Below are positions 1 through 7,356 of a stretch of 60,386 nt of DNA, one piece after another (position 1 is the stretch's first letter; every line of letters begins with the position of its first letter). The stretch covers positions 1-60,386 of the forward strand of contig JAGCSE010000033.1 in NCBI GenBank assembly GCA_017964325.1, read 5' to 3'. A program made the translations under genes and the position numbers. Source of the stretch: Victivallales bacterium. Its GTDB lineage: Bacteria; Verrucomicrobiota; Lentisphaeria; Oligosphaerales; Oligosphaeraceae. Under the pieces are notes generated by a model that was given only the letters and a program-made list of their open reading frames with translations, made no database searches and had not been told where the DNA came from.

Positions 1-112
1 CAATCCAAACGCCTGCCTTCACGACTTTGCTTTTCACAGTATCGCCAGGATGAAATCAAAATGGAAAAAAGGTAGAGAAAATTCATTGTCACGCTTGCAA
101 TCCTCATAAAAG

Positions 113-584
113 CCGTGGGTGGAGCGAGCGCGGCAGCGCGAACGCAACCCACGGACGGCATGATATTAATATCAGAACCGCGTAGCGGTGGCCGGAACAC
201 AGCCGTGGGTGTAACCCACGGACGGCATGATATTAATATCAGAACCGCGTAGCGGTGGCCGGAACACAGCCGTGGGTGGAGCGAGCGCGGCAGCGCAAAC
301 GTAACCCACGGTGAATGCGATAATAATATCAGAACCGCGTAGCGGTGGCAGGAACACAGCCGTGGGTGCAACCCACGGACACAGCCGTGGGTGCAACCCG
401 CAGACACAGCCGTGGGTGAAGCGAGCGCGACAGCGCGAACGCAACCCACGGTGAATGCGATAATAATATCAGAACCGCGTAGCGGTGGCAGGAACACAGC
501 CGTGGGTGCAACCCACGGTGAATGCGATAATAATATCAGAACCGCGTAGCGGTGGCAGAACACAGCCGTGGATGTAACCCACTG
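113..584. repeat. REP-like palindromic repeat array, left of the transposase
   Basis: Five full copies of a core containing ACCGCgtaGCGGT begin near 174, 241, 331, 471 and 538. Each is followed by GGMAGAACACAG-like sequence and a stem CCGTGGGT...ACCCACGG. The second stem has either a three-base loop or a longer G/C-rich apex that can itself fold. Most copies are preceded by the A/T palindrome TGATATTAATATCA or a close variant. A partial tandem of the CCGTGGGT part lies at about 361-420. All full copies here share one orientation, opposite to the array at 1099-1574. I see no coding function; the open frames across it are by-products of the repeat. Confidence 0.9.
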
Positions 585-599
585 ACACATGGACAATGA

Positions 600-1055
600 T
601 TAATCATTGAAAATATATTTCTCGTCATACGGAATTTTGTAGGCCTTCAAGAACGCCATGTATTCTTCCTGAAACGATTTCGTTCTATGATGGTTTTCTT
701 GATTTTTTATGTAATTTATAGTCTTGTCAAGAATGGATGGACTGACAGAGAACGCGCCATATCCGTCCTGCCATGCAAACATGGAATAGTATGGGGACAA
801 AGTTTTTATCCATTTGCTGCTTTTTGCTTTTGTCGTTCTTACCAGTTCGCTTATTGTCATGTTCGAGGGAAGTGCCACCAGTGTGTGAATGTGATCCGGT
901 ATGCCGCCGATAATGATCGGAATACTGCCGATGTCCCTCAAAATGCCGCCAATATATGAGAAAATCTGTGGCAAATCACATTGTTGCATTTGAACGCTGG
1001 TGGATTTAATATGGAAGATTAGGTGCACATCTATTTTTATCATCGAATTGGCCAT
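600..1055 (-). CDS. REP-associated (IS200-like, Y1/HUH) transposase, RAYT type
   Basis: About 151 residues. The protein has the HUH motif in PDHIHTLVAL near the middle and a downstream helix with the candidate nucleophile tyrosine in INYIKNQENHH, as expected for a Y1 transposase acting on single-stranded DNA hairpins. I start at the ATG at 1053-1055 (MANSMIKIDVHLIF), because the family begins with a similar short strand; an upstream ATG in the same frame would add repeat-derived residues. The gene stands alone between two inverted repeat arrays. That is typical of domesticated RAYT genes rather than a mobile IS with its own ends. I infer that the flanking hairpins are its substrates. Confidence 0.85.
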   Translation of the reverse strand: MANSMIKIDVHLIFHIKSTSVQMQQCDLPQIFSYIGGILRDIGSIPIIIGGIPDHIHTLVALPSNMTISELVRTTKAKSSKWIKTLSPYYSMFAWQDGYGAFSVSPSILDKTINYIKNQENHHRTKSFQEEYMAFLKAYKIPYDEKYIFND

Positions 1056-1098
1056 GTTTGCTCCTTGTGGTTGTTTATGGGTTGAAATATGGTATAGT

Positions 1099-1574
1099 CC
1101 GTGGGTTTCGCGGCACCGAAGGCGCACGCTTCACCCACGGCTGTGTTCCTGCCACCGCTACGCAGTTCTGATAATAATATCATGCCGTCCGTGGGTTTCG
1201 CGGTGCCGAAGGCGCACGCTTCACCCACGGCTGTGTTCCTGCCACCGCTACGCGGTTCTGTGTTCCTGCCACCGCTACGCGGTTCTGATGTTATTCCATA
1301 TTCCACCGTGGGTTTCGCGGCGCCGTCGGCGCTCGCTCCACCCCCGGCTGTGTTCCTGCCACCGCTACGCGGTTCTGATATTAATATCATGCCGTCCGTG
1401 GGTTACGCGGCGCCGAAGGCGCTCGCTCCACCCCCGGCTGTGTTCCTGCCACCGCTACGCGGTTCTGATAATAATATCATGCCGTCCGTGGGTTTCGCGG
1501 CGCCGAAGGCGCACGCTTCACCCCCGGCTGTGTTCCTGCCACCGCTACGCGGTTATAGTGGGTTGCACCCACGG
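1099..1574. repeat. REP-like palindromic repeat array, right of the transposase (inverted)
   Basis: Five full copies and one partial copy of the same unit as at 113-584, but reverse-complemented, reading CCGTGGGT...ACCCACGG, then CTGTGTTCCTGCC, then ACCGCtacGCGGT. Two copies keep ACCCACGG; the later ones carry ACCCCCGG, which weakens the stem. The apex in this array is GGCGCCGAAGGCGC or a variant with GTC in the loop, different from the left array but still self-complementary. The A/T palindrome TGATATTAATATCA, or a variant, separates several copies. Confidence 0.9.
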
Positions 1575-2021
1575 CTAGATTCCTGCCGCCCCCATGGGGC
1601 AATTTTTTGGGGCTTTCTAAAAGATACAATATCACAACATAACACCTCTTTTTTGAAAATCAATAAAATTCTTTATAATTATTTAATAAAATATATATTA
1701 CGATTTATTATGAATTTTTGTGATTTTTGATGATTCATTATGACTTTGTAAGGTTTTTTTCACTTGACTTTACGTTATAAAATAGATTCATGAGAAAAAA
1801 TAATATGTTTCACCGATTTATATCCAACTATATTATGTTTATTTCTCGTATGTTGTGGTTTGCGACTTGTTTCTTGATATCATTTCATACCCACATATAA
1901 AAAATTGCCTGATGACCATCAGGCTGCTGATATTTAATGGTAATAGCAAATATTTATTCCTCTGTCAAGTCCTTATAGCTATATCGCATGGAACCATTGA
2001 GCTTATTATTTCAAGTATTAG

Positions 2022-2216
2022 CATATCATTCCATCGGACACCACGGATGGAGAATTTGCCATGCCAACGCTCATTATAAATTATACCTATGGAAAAGATG
2101 CTAATAAAAAATTGGTTGCTGATTTTGGGATGATGAAAATATATTCCCAAGGGGATATGAGGTCGTAATATGGCAAAAAACGGGTGGAAAAGGCTTTTAA
2201 AATAGAAAAAACGTAA
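2022..2216 (+). pseudogene. Possible gene remnant with an internal stop
   Basis: One reading frame stays open with protein-like composition from about 2022. A GGAG ribosome site precedes the ATG at 2061, which starts MPTLIINYTYGKD. The frame reaches a TAA at 2166-2168, then continues in the same frame with YGKKRVEKAFKIEKT before a second TAA at 2214-2216. I do not recognise the family, and the stretch is short enough to be chance. It is listed only because the sequence on both sides of the stop looks coding. Confidence 0.2.
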
Positions 2217-2265
2217 CTTATTGGAAAAAATTTTGTCTTTTTTTGCATTTTTTTTGATTTTTTTG

Positions 2266-2292
2266 TTGAAATATCTCCATTACAAATATAAA
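2266..2292 (+). promoter_or_regulatory. Candidate promoter of the pseudopilin pair
   Basis: TTGAAA at 2266-2271 and TATAAA at 2287-2292 are separated by 15 bases, slightly shorter than ideal. They lie about 80 bases upstream of the first pseudopilin, in a T-rich stretch. No operator-like repeat is visible. Confidence 0.3.
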
Positions 2293-2371
2293 TTAAGGTA
2301 CAAGACATTAAGTTTGTGTTAAGAAACCAAAAAATAAAGTCGTACAAGCTCTTCATTTAAGGAGAAAAAAC

Positions 2372-3157
2372 ATGAAGAAGAAACAATTCACGTTAATCGA
2401 ACTCTTGGTGGTCATCGCGATTATCGCGATTCTGGCCGCCATGCTCTTGCCCGCGTTGTCCAAGGCTCGTGAAAAAGCCGAGGCCATCTCCTGCACATCC
2501 AACTTGAAGCAGGTGGCCATGGCCATGCTCATGTACACGACCGCCAGCAAGAATACCTTCAATTATGTCAGAGGGGCAAATACTCTTACCGCCTCCAGTG
2601 GCGCTTATTCAAAGGTTTGGATGCACGCCGTCTATGAAAATTGTAACGAAGAAAAAGTTTTCGTCTGCCCGTCTTATGAGAAAGCAAATGTAAGTGCCAC
2701 TGAGGGCATCAATGGATATTTTATCAACGGCACAACGGTGCAAGACAATAAAGACCATTGTCTTACTTATCCTACCTACGGCATGAATTATACACTTCAA
2801 CGCAGAGACGGTTTTAAAATGTCCAATATCCGCAAGCCATCTCAGGGTGTCTTTTTCTCAGACAGCTATTACTGGAACCTCGGTGGTGAATGCTATGTAG
2901 GCAGCGCTATTGATCAATACGGTTTTGCCAGGAACATGTGCCGCGCTGGCGCCGGTAGCTATTCGGATGGTGAGTATTCTGGCATGACGCTGCATGGTAC
3001 GAATCGGAACGTCGCCTACATCGACGGTCACGTTGATTCCCTTGATTGGCATGCCTGCAGAGTGAGACGCGGTTATCCGGATACCAACAGCGGTACTGCC
3101 GAGAAGAACTATGGTGGTCCCATGCGTTACGGTTACACAGATTTGACCCAAGATTAA
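2372..3157 (+). CDS. Type II secretion/prepilin-type pseudopilin with H-x9-DG domain (copy 1)
   Basis: 261 residues. The N-terminus is a class III prepilin signal: MKKKQ followed by [16 protein letters not shown], with the conserved Glu at +5 and a long hydrophobic helix, then the usual [22 protein letters not shown] region. The C-terminus has the prepilin-associated H-x9-DG motif ([12 protein letters not shown]). The expected role is a pseudopilin-like filament or surface protein processed by a prepilin peptidase at the inner membrane; Lentisphaerota encode very many of these. The residue before the cleavage site is Gln, not the classical Gly. AAGGAG lies just upstream of the ATG. The next gene is a paralogue 26 bases downstream, so the two look co-transcribed. 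Confidence 0.88.
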   Translation: MKKKQFTLIELLVVIAIIAILAAMLLPALSKAREKAEAISCTSNLKQVAMAMLMYTTASKNTFNYVRGANTLTASSGAYSKVWMHAVYENCNEEKVFVCPSYEKANVSATEGINGYFINGTTVQDNKDHCLTYPTYGMNYTLQRRDGFKMSNIRKPSQGVFFSDSYYWNLGGECYVGSAIDQYGFARNMCRAGAGSYSDGEYSGMTLHGTNRNVAYIDGHVDSLDWHACRVRRGYPDTNSGTAEKNYGGPMRYGYTDLTQD

Positions 3158-3183
3158 TACGGTTCTTATAAGAGGAAAAAATA

Positions 3184-3978
3184 ATGAAAAAACTGTTCAC
3201 ATTGATTGAATTACTAGTAGTTATCGCCATCATCGCGATTCTGGCCGCCATGCTTTTGCCCGCACTGTCCAAGGCCCGTGAAAAGGCAGAGGCCATCTCC
3301 TGCACGTCCAACTTGAAGCAGATAGACATGGCCATGATCATGTACTTGACCGCGAACAAGAATAGTTTTCCAGTTTATCGTTCGGCGTATGCGATTACCA
3401 GTAGCGGCGGAGAATATACAAAAATCTGGATGCACGCCGTTTATGAAAACAGCAATGAAGAAAAGATATTTACTTGCCCATCATTTGAAAAGAGCAATGT
3501 AAGTGAAACTAGTGGCATCAATGGATATTTCATCAACGGTACGACGCTTTTGGACAATAAGCCGCATAGTCTTATCTATCCAACATACGGTATAAACTAT
3601 ACCCTCCATCATACCTACAATCCTTCGCTTAAGACGACCAATATCCTCAAACCCGCCCAAAGTGTTATGTTCTCTGACAGCTACTATTGGCATGGCACAG
3701 GAGACGCTACGATAACCGCCGATACCACCAAAGAAGGTCTTGATAATCAAGGCTTTGCCAAGGCTATCTGTATTGCAGGTACTGGAAGCTGGGCGCCTGG
3801 AGATTATTCGGGCATGACGTTGCATGGTCCAAACAGAAACATTGCCTACATCGATGGCCACGTTGATTCGCTTGACTGGCATGCTATTCGGGTGAAAACT
3901 GCCGGTGTTCGTGGTGGCACTAAGACATCTTGTGGCGGTTCTTTGCGCTATGGCTACTATGATTTGACGGAAGATTAA
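3184..3978 (+). CDS. Type II secretion/prepilin-type pseudopilin with H-x9-DG domain (copy 2)
   Basis: 264 residues and a clear tandem paralogue of the gene before it. The two share the N-terminal helix, the Cys in ISCTSNLKQ, the CPSFEKSN block, the [10 protein letters not shown] block and the C-terminal [21 protein letters not shown] motif. They diverge mostly in the loop between about residues 155 and 205. The signal is MKKL followed by FTLIELL, so here Leu takes the place of the usual Gly at -1. A GAGG ribosome site precedes the ATG by eight bases. The gene ends before a strong terminator. The role is as for copy 1: processed by prepilin peptidase and probably exported or assembled in the envelope. 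The particular substrate or filament is unknown. Confidence 0.88.
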   Translation: MKKLFTLIELLVVIAIIAILAAMLLPALSKAREKAEAISCTSNLKQIDMAMIMYLTANKNSFPVYRSAYAITSSGGEYTKIWMHAVYENSNEEKIFTCPSFEKSNVSETSGINGYFINGTTLLDNKPHSLIYPTYGINYTLHHTYNPSLKTTNILKPAQSVMFSDSYYWHGTGDATITADTTKEGLDNQGFAKAICIAGTGSWAPGDYSGMTLHGPNRNIAYIDGHVDSLDWHAIRVKTAGVRGGTKTSCGGSLRYGYYDLTED

Positions 3979-4003
3979 TTAATTCCCAATGCTTTAGTTT
4001 GTT

Positions 4004-4043
4004 AAACAGCCTGATGGCATACGTGCCATCAGGCTGTTTTTTT
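4004..4043 (+). terminator. Intrinsic terminator of the pseudopilin pair
   Basis: CAGCCTGATGGCA pairs perfectly with TGCCATCAGGCTG across a four-base TACG loop, flanked by AAA and a run of seven T. This is a textbook rho-independent terminator about 25 bases after the second pseudopilin stop. Confidence 0.9.
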
Positions 4044-4046
4044 GGT

Positions 4047-4084
4047 GTTTGCGCATTGCGCAAACGGTCGCGCAGAGTGCGACC
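4047..4084. repeat. Twin-hairpin element, complete copy
   Basis: Two perfect 19-base hairpins lie head to tail with no spacer: GTTTGCGC-ATT-GCGCAAAC at 4047-4065 and GGTCGCGC-AGA-GTGCGACC at 4066-4084 (one G-T pair). The element sits between the terminators of two convergent genes. A second copy with covarying changes in the latter hairpin is at 53728-53754. Confidence 0.7.
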
Positions 4085-4093
4085 CTCCCACAG

Positions 4094-4128
4094 AAAAACG
4101 CCTCCAGGCATTTGCTCGGAGGCGTTTT
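4094..4128 (-). terminator. Intrinsic terminator of the RRM protein gene
   Basis: Read leftward, AAAACGCCTCC pairs with GGAGGCGTTTTT around a twelve-base loop, ending in T-rich sequence. It lies about 40 bases downstream of the RRM gene stop. Confidence 0.75.
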
Positions 4129-4165
4129 CAATACAGTCGCTAACGCTCTATGGAATTAGTGTGTA

Positions 4166-4462
4166 TTACTCTTCGTTACGGGGACGACGGGGACGGAAGC
4201 CGCCCTGGCGCGGTTCGCGCGGCTTGGCTTCGTTGACCGTCAAGACACGGCCCATGTGCTCTTTGCCGTTCAATGCGTCGATTGCCGCCTGCGCTTCGTC
4301 ATCATTCGCCATTTCGACGAATCCGAATCCCTTGCTGCGGCCAGTCTCACGGTCGGTAATCGCGCGAGCGCTATCGACTTTGCCATACTGTGAGAACAGC
4401 TCGTTCAGGATTTCGTCGTTAACGCTGTAACTCAAATTCCCGACATACAAATTTTTCGCCAT
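4166..4462 (-). CDS. Small RNA-binding protein with one RRM
   Basis: 98 residues made of one RNA-recognition motif and a short basic tail. RNP2 is LYVGNL at residues 5-10 and RNP1 is KGFGFVEM at 44-51; both aromatic RNA-stacking positions are present. The tail from about residue 82 is rich in Arg, Pro and Gly. Such proteins in cyanobacteria and PVC bacteria are small cytoplasmic RNA-binding proteins, often cold-induced, and act on mRNA. The leader upstream is long (at least about 100 bases) with no other gene, which would suit post-transcriptional control, but I see no named element in it. The gene converges on the pseudopilins and has its own terminator. The family is secure; the cellular target is unknown. 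Confidence 0.93.
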   Translation of the reverse strand: MAKNLYVGNLSYSVNDEILNELFSQYGKVDSARAITDRETGRSKGFGFVEMANDDEAQAAIDALNGKEHMGRVLTVNEAKPREPRQGGFRPRRPRNEE

Positions 4463-4667
4463 TTTTGAAACACTCCAACTCTGGATCTTCGAATCCTTTT
4501 TTTTACTTTCCGGACTCTTATTGTAGAAAGAGACCGCAAATCGCAGTCCTTCAACACCACGACGGATGTGATGCTGACATAAAACTATGTAAAATACTCA
4601 AAAATCTTGCTATTGCAAATAATTTTCCAAAAAAATTAAAAAAAAATTAAATTTTTTGTAAGTCAGC

Positions 4668-5378
4668 TTATACCGATTGTATAAACCGCTGGAATATCTT
4701 CTCCTGCGGCGGCTGATCCTGAATGCGTTCGGGATGCCATTGGAGACCGATGACAAAGTGTTTCTCAATGCCTTCGACGGGTGCGATGGCCTCGATGCAG
4801 CCGTCGTCCGCCCATGCAACCGCTTCGAAGCCGTCCGCGACGCGTTCCACGCTCTGGTGATGGGAGGAGTTCGCCGTCAGCTCCGTCACGCCGAAAATCT
4901 CCACCAGGGGGCTGTCCTCCTTGAAGCGGACATGGTGCATCGTCTCCACGCCAGTCTTCACGCGGCGATGTTCGACGGTCGTGCCGATGTCCTCTGGAAC
5001 ATGGCGGAAAAGGCTGCCGCCCATCGCCACGTTGAGCTCCTGGATGCCGAGGCAGATGCCCAGCACAGGCTTTGTGCCGTGTTCGATGGCTTCTTTCGCT
5101 AATGCAAGGTCCCAGTTTTCCTTCAGCGGCTCGAGCAGATCCATGTCGGGATGGTTTGGTTTGCCGTAGTTGAAGGCGTTGACGTCGGGTCCGCCCGAGA
5201 AGATGATGCCGTCGAGGCTTTCGACGAATCGCTTGACGTTGCCAAGGTCGCGCATGCAAGGGATGACGACAGGCACGCCGCCCGCTTTGGCGACGGCATT
5301 GAAATAGACGCTGTAGTTTCCGCAAAGTCCTGAATTCGAGTTATAAACGCCCGTGATTCCGATGATCGGCTGCTTCAT
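4668..5378 (-). CDS. Gamma-glutamyl-gamma-aminobutyrate hydrolase-like class I glutamine amidotransferase (peptidase C26)
   Basis: 236 residues, the usual length for PuuD-type enzymes. The nucleophile Cys109 is in PVLGICLGIQ, and the His-Glu pair is in GLQWHPE near residue 215. The SGGPDV loop near residue 62 is also typical of C26 hydrolases. It should hydrolyse a gamma-glutamyl amide bond in the cytoplasm, for example in polyamine or glutamyl-conjugate breakdown, but no putrescine-pathway gene lies next to it, so the substrate is open. AAGGAACC precedes the ATG and a TTGCAC-N16-TACATT promoter lies upstream. The stop codon lies in a small TTATAC...GTATAA hairpin followed by T-rich DNA. Confidence 0.87.
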   Translation of the reverse strand: MKQPIIGITGVYNSNSGLCGNYSVYFNAVAKAGGVPVVIPCMRDLGNVKRFVESLDGIIFSGGPDVNAFNYGKPNHPDMDLLEPLKENWDLALAKEAIEHGTKPVLGICLGIQELNVAMGGSLFRHVPEDIGTTVEHRRVKTGVETMHHVRFKEDSPLVEIFGVTELTANSSHHQSVERVADGFEAVAWADDGCIEAIAPVEGIEKHFVIGLQWHPERIQDQPPQEKIFQRFIQSV

Positions 5379-5444
5379 GATGGTTCCTTTTTCTTTCTCC
5401 GATGAAAAGCGGCGGCCCGACGGTTGCCGTATGACAATCCGCTT

Positions 5445-5472
5445 AATGTAACGACCGCTTGACGTTGTGCAA
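5445..5472 (-). promoter_or_regulatory. Candidate promoter of the C26 hydrolase gene
   Basis: Read leftward, TTGCAC and TACATT are separated by 16 bases, about 70 bases upstream of the start. The same pattern, with the same spacing, precedes the metallo-hydrolase and rnpB. Confidence 0.4.
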
Positions 5473-5571
5473 GCTGATGGAGGGAATTATTTTACCAATC
5501 TTTCAAGCTCATGTTTCCCTCCTTTCAGAAATATCATCGGTGATTGCAGAATGGATGTTTTTCAAATCAGA

Positions 5572-5599
5572 TTGCACTGGTCTATACTTTAGCTATATT
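5572..5599 (+). promoter_or_regulatory. Candidate promoter of the metallo-hydrolase operon
   Basis: TTGCAC at 5572-5577 and TATATT at 5594-5599 have a 16-base spacer. They lie 40 bases before the ATG at 5639. Confidence 0.5.
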
Positions 5600-5638
5600 A
5601 ATGGTACATATCGTTCACAAGCCACACAAGGAGCCACC

Positions 5639-6430
5639 ATGCAGATTCTATTCCTCGGCACGGGCGCCGCCGACTGGCCGAATCCAGGCCCGAAAGTCGG
5701 CAAAGGCCGCCGTTTTTCATCCCTCCTCCTCAACCAGACCATTCTCATCGACTGCGGCCCCATGGCGCTGGACGCCATCCGCGAATTCGACGTCAACGTC
5801 AATCTCATTACGGACATCGTCATCAGCCACGGCCACGGCGACCATATCAACATGCCCGTCATCATCGAAATCGCCAAATTGCGGCAGCAAGGCCTTCCGC
5901 CGCTCCGTCTCCATGTCAACAAGGGCACGGCGGCACTCCGCTGCAAGGTGCCGCCGGAATGCACCGCGCTGCTGGAAGTCATGCCGTTCATGCCTGGCGA
6001 TACGTTCAACTGTGGCGAAGACACGGTCTTCAAGGCGTATCCCGCCAGCCATCCTGTTAGCAAGGATGAACTGACCACGCATTTCATCATCAGCCTGCCT
6101 GAAGGCAAGACCATGTACTACGGTCTCGACGGATCATGGTTCCCGCCGACCACATGGCACGCCATGCAGAAGGCCAAGTTCGATGTCATCGTCTGGGAGC
6201 TGACCTGCGGCAATCTCGACGACTGGCGCCTCGGCGAGCATTCCAATTTCAGTATGCTGAAAATCTGGAAGAACGCCTTCACGAACGACGGCGCCATCTC
6301 CCTGAATACAAAGATTTTCTGTTCCCATCTGGCGCGTACGCTCTGCCCGCCGCATGACCTCTACGCCCGCGAAATCGCGAATTTCGGCTTCACGCTCGCA
6401 TACGACGGACTCCTCTGGGAATCCAAATAA
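5639..6430 (+). CDS. MBL-fold metallo-hydrolase
   Basis: 263 residues from the ATG at 5639, which follows an AAGGAG site. Upstream in-frame ATGs would add a poor N-terminus that overlaps the promoter. The metal-binding motif is SHGHGDHIN (HxHxDH) near residue 64. A later His in YPASHPV and an Asp in YGLDGSW fit the remaining ligands. The protein starts directly with the first strand (MQILFLGTGAADWPNPGPKVG), so it is cytoplasmic. The fold resembles PhnP/RNase Z-like phosphodiesterases more than lactamases, but I cannot name the substrate. A methyltransferase gene begins four bases after the stop, so the two are probably co-transcribed with the large protein after them. Confidence 0.85.
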   Translation: MQILFLGTGAADWPNPGPKVGKGRRFSSLLLNQTILIDCGPMALDAIREFDVNVNLITDIVISHGHGDHINMPVIIEIAKLRQQGLPPLRLHVNKGTAALRCKVPPECTALLEVMPFMPGDTFNCGEDTVFKAYPASHPVSKDELTTHFIISLPEGKTMYYGLDGSWFPPTTWHAMQKAKFDVIVWELTCGNLDDWRLGEHSNFSMLKIWKNAFTNDGAISLNTKIFCSHLARTLCPPHDLYAREIANFGFTLAYDGLLWESK

Positions 6431-6434
6431 GTGG

Positions 6435-7325
6435 ATGAACCTTCGGCTTCATAACATCCTGTGGTCACGTTATTTGAAAGTTTGGCATCAATATGCGGGT
6501 GGCGGCTGGTGGGGCCGTGGCTCCATTGTCTCGCCCGAAATGCGTGGCTTCTATGAGAAATTCCTGCCGTTCAATGAGTTCAAGCATAGCTTGATCACCA
6601 TTGGAGAACAGATTCTCGAATCGCCTGACTGGGTGCCGAACATCCTGCGCTCCAATGACATCCTATCCCTTCCGGATTTCTGGGCCATGTTGCCGGACGC
6701 TTTCGCAGGGCGTGTCACCTTCAAAGAAGACGAACTTTTTCCACTGTTCTGCGCTATCGCCGATCCGTCCCGTTTCGGCACGTCGAACAACCGCTATCCT
6801 GCACAGCTGCAACAAATTGGCGATTTCGTCAAAAGAACAGGGCAGGGCAGGGCGGTCCGTCTGCTCGATATCGGCTGCGGCGTCGGCCTGGGCACATACG
6901 AACTCGCCGCGGCTACTGGTGGAAATGTCGTCGGCATCACGTCCGAACATCTGGAAGTCTGGATGGCAAGTCATCGACGGCTACCGCATGACGATGTCCG
7001 CGAACGGCTTTTCCATCGCTATCCGCCAATCCTTCCTGTCACATTCGTACAAGGCTTTGCAGAGTCGTATCACGATGGAACGCAATATGATGTCATTGTC
7101 TGCAATGGACTTGCAGGCGGTCGATTTCTCAATGCAAACGACAAATTGGCGGCTTTTTTGGAATCGTGCGGACAGCTTCTCGCCCCCCATGGGCGGATGT
7201 TCGCCGCCAACCGCTTCCACGAAGGGGAACGGCTTGGCGTGGAACGGCTTCGCGCCATCGCACGGCAATCCGGCTGGTCCGTCGAAGGCCATTGGAAATC
7301 TTTAATATTTTCCAGAACACGTTGA
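6435..7325 (+). CDS. Class I SAM-dependent methyltransferase
   Basis: 296 residues if the ATG at 6435 is used. It sits four bases after the previous stop without a strong ribosome site, which suggests translational coupling. The N-terminal half (to about 145) is helical and unrecognised. The C-terminal half has SAM motif I in RLLDIGCGVGLGTYELA, an acidic residue after the next strand, and a late strand YDVIVCNGLAGG that could be motif IV. The methyl acceptor is unknown. Genes on both sides point the same way; the gap to the next start is 31 bases. It could modify a sugar, cofactor or small molecule handled by the neighbouring proteins. That is only a guess from position. Confidence 0.78.
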   Translation: MNLRLHNILWSRYLKVWHQYAGGGWWGRGSIVSPEMRGFYEKFLPFNEFKHSLITIGEQILESPDWVPNILRSNDILSLPDFWAMLPDAFAGRVTFKEDELFPLFCAIADPSRFGTSNNRYPAQLQQIGDFVKRTGQGRAVRLLDIGCGVGLGTYELAAATGGNVVGITSEHLEVWMASHRRLPHDDVRERLFHRYPPILPVTFVQGFAESYHDGTQYDVIVCNGLAGGRFLNANDKLAAFLESCGQLLAPHGRMFAANRFHEGERLGVERLRAIARQSGWSVEGHWKSLIFSRTR

Positions 7326-7356
7326 CTGACAACATAACAAAGAAAAGGCCACGCGT

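Larger units (their letters stand above)
1575..2371. other. A/T-rich intergenic region between repeat array and pseudopilin genes
   Basis: Almost 800 bases with no gene I can support. A short open frame at 1790-1900 would give a 36-residue hydrophobic peptide behind a TATAAA-like box, with no ribosome site. A perfect hairpin GCCTGATG-AC-CATCAGGC sits at 1907-1924; read leftward it is followed by a T-run, so it may end leftward transcripts. A possible decayed coding stretch lies at 2022-2216. The 3' end is the leader of the first pseudopilin gene. Confidence 0.6.

Noticed and set aside
172..444. Small proteins with repeated PTAVFxPPLRGSD segments in the repeat arrays (also 1000-1730)
   Set aside because: They are translations of the hairpin repeat, present on both strands and in several frames, with no ribosome site.
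113..1574. CRISPR arrays on either side of a nuclease-like gene
   Set aside because: Units vary in length, have no unique spacers of constant size, are palindromic in several parts and are inverted between sides. No cas gene is present.
1790..1900. 36-residue hydrophobic peptide gene
   Set aside because: Only a TATAAA-like box supports it; no ribosome site and no similarity recognised.
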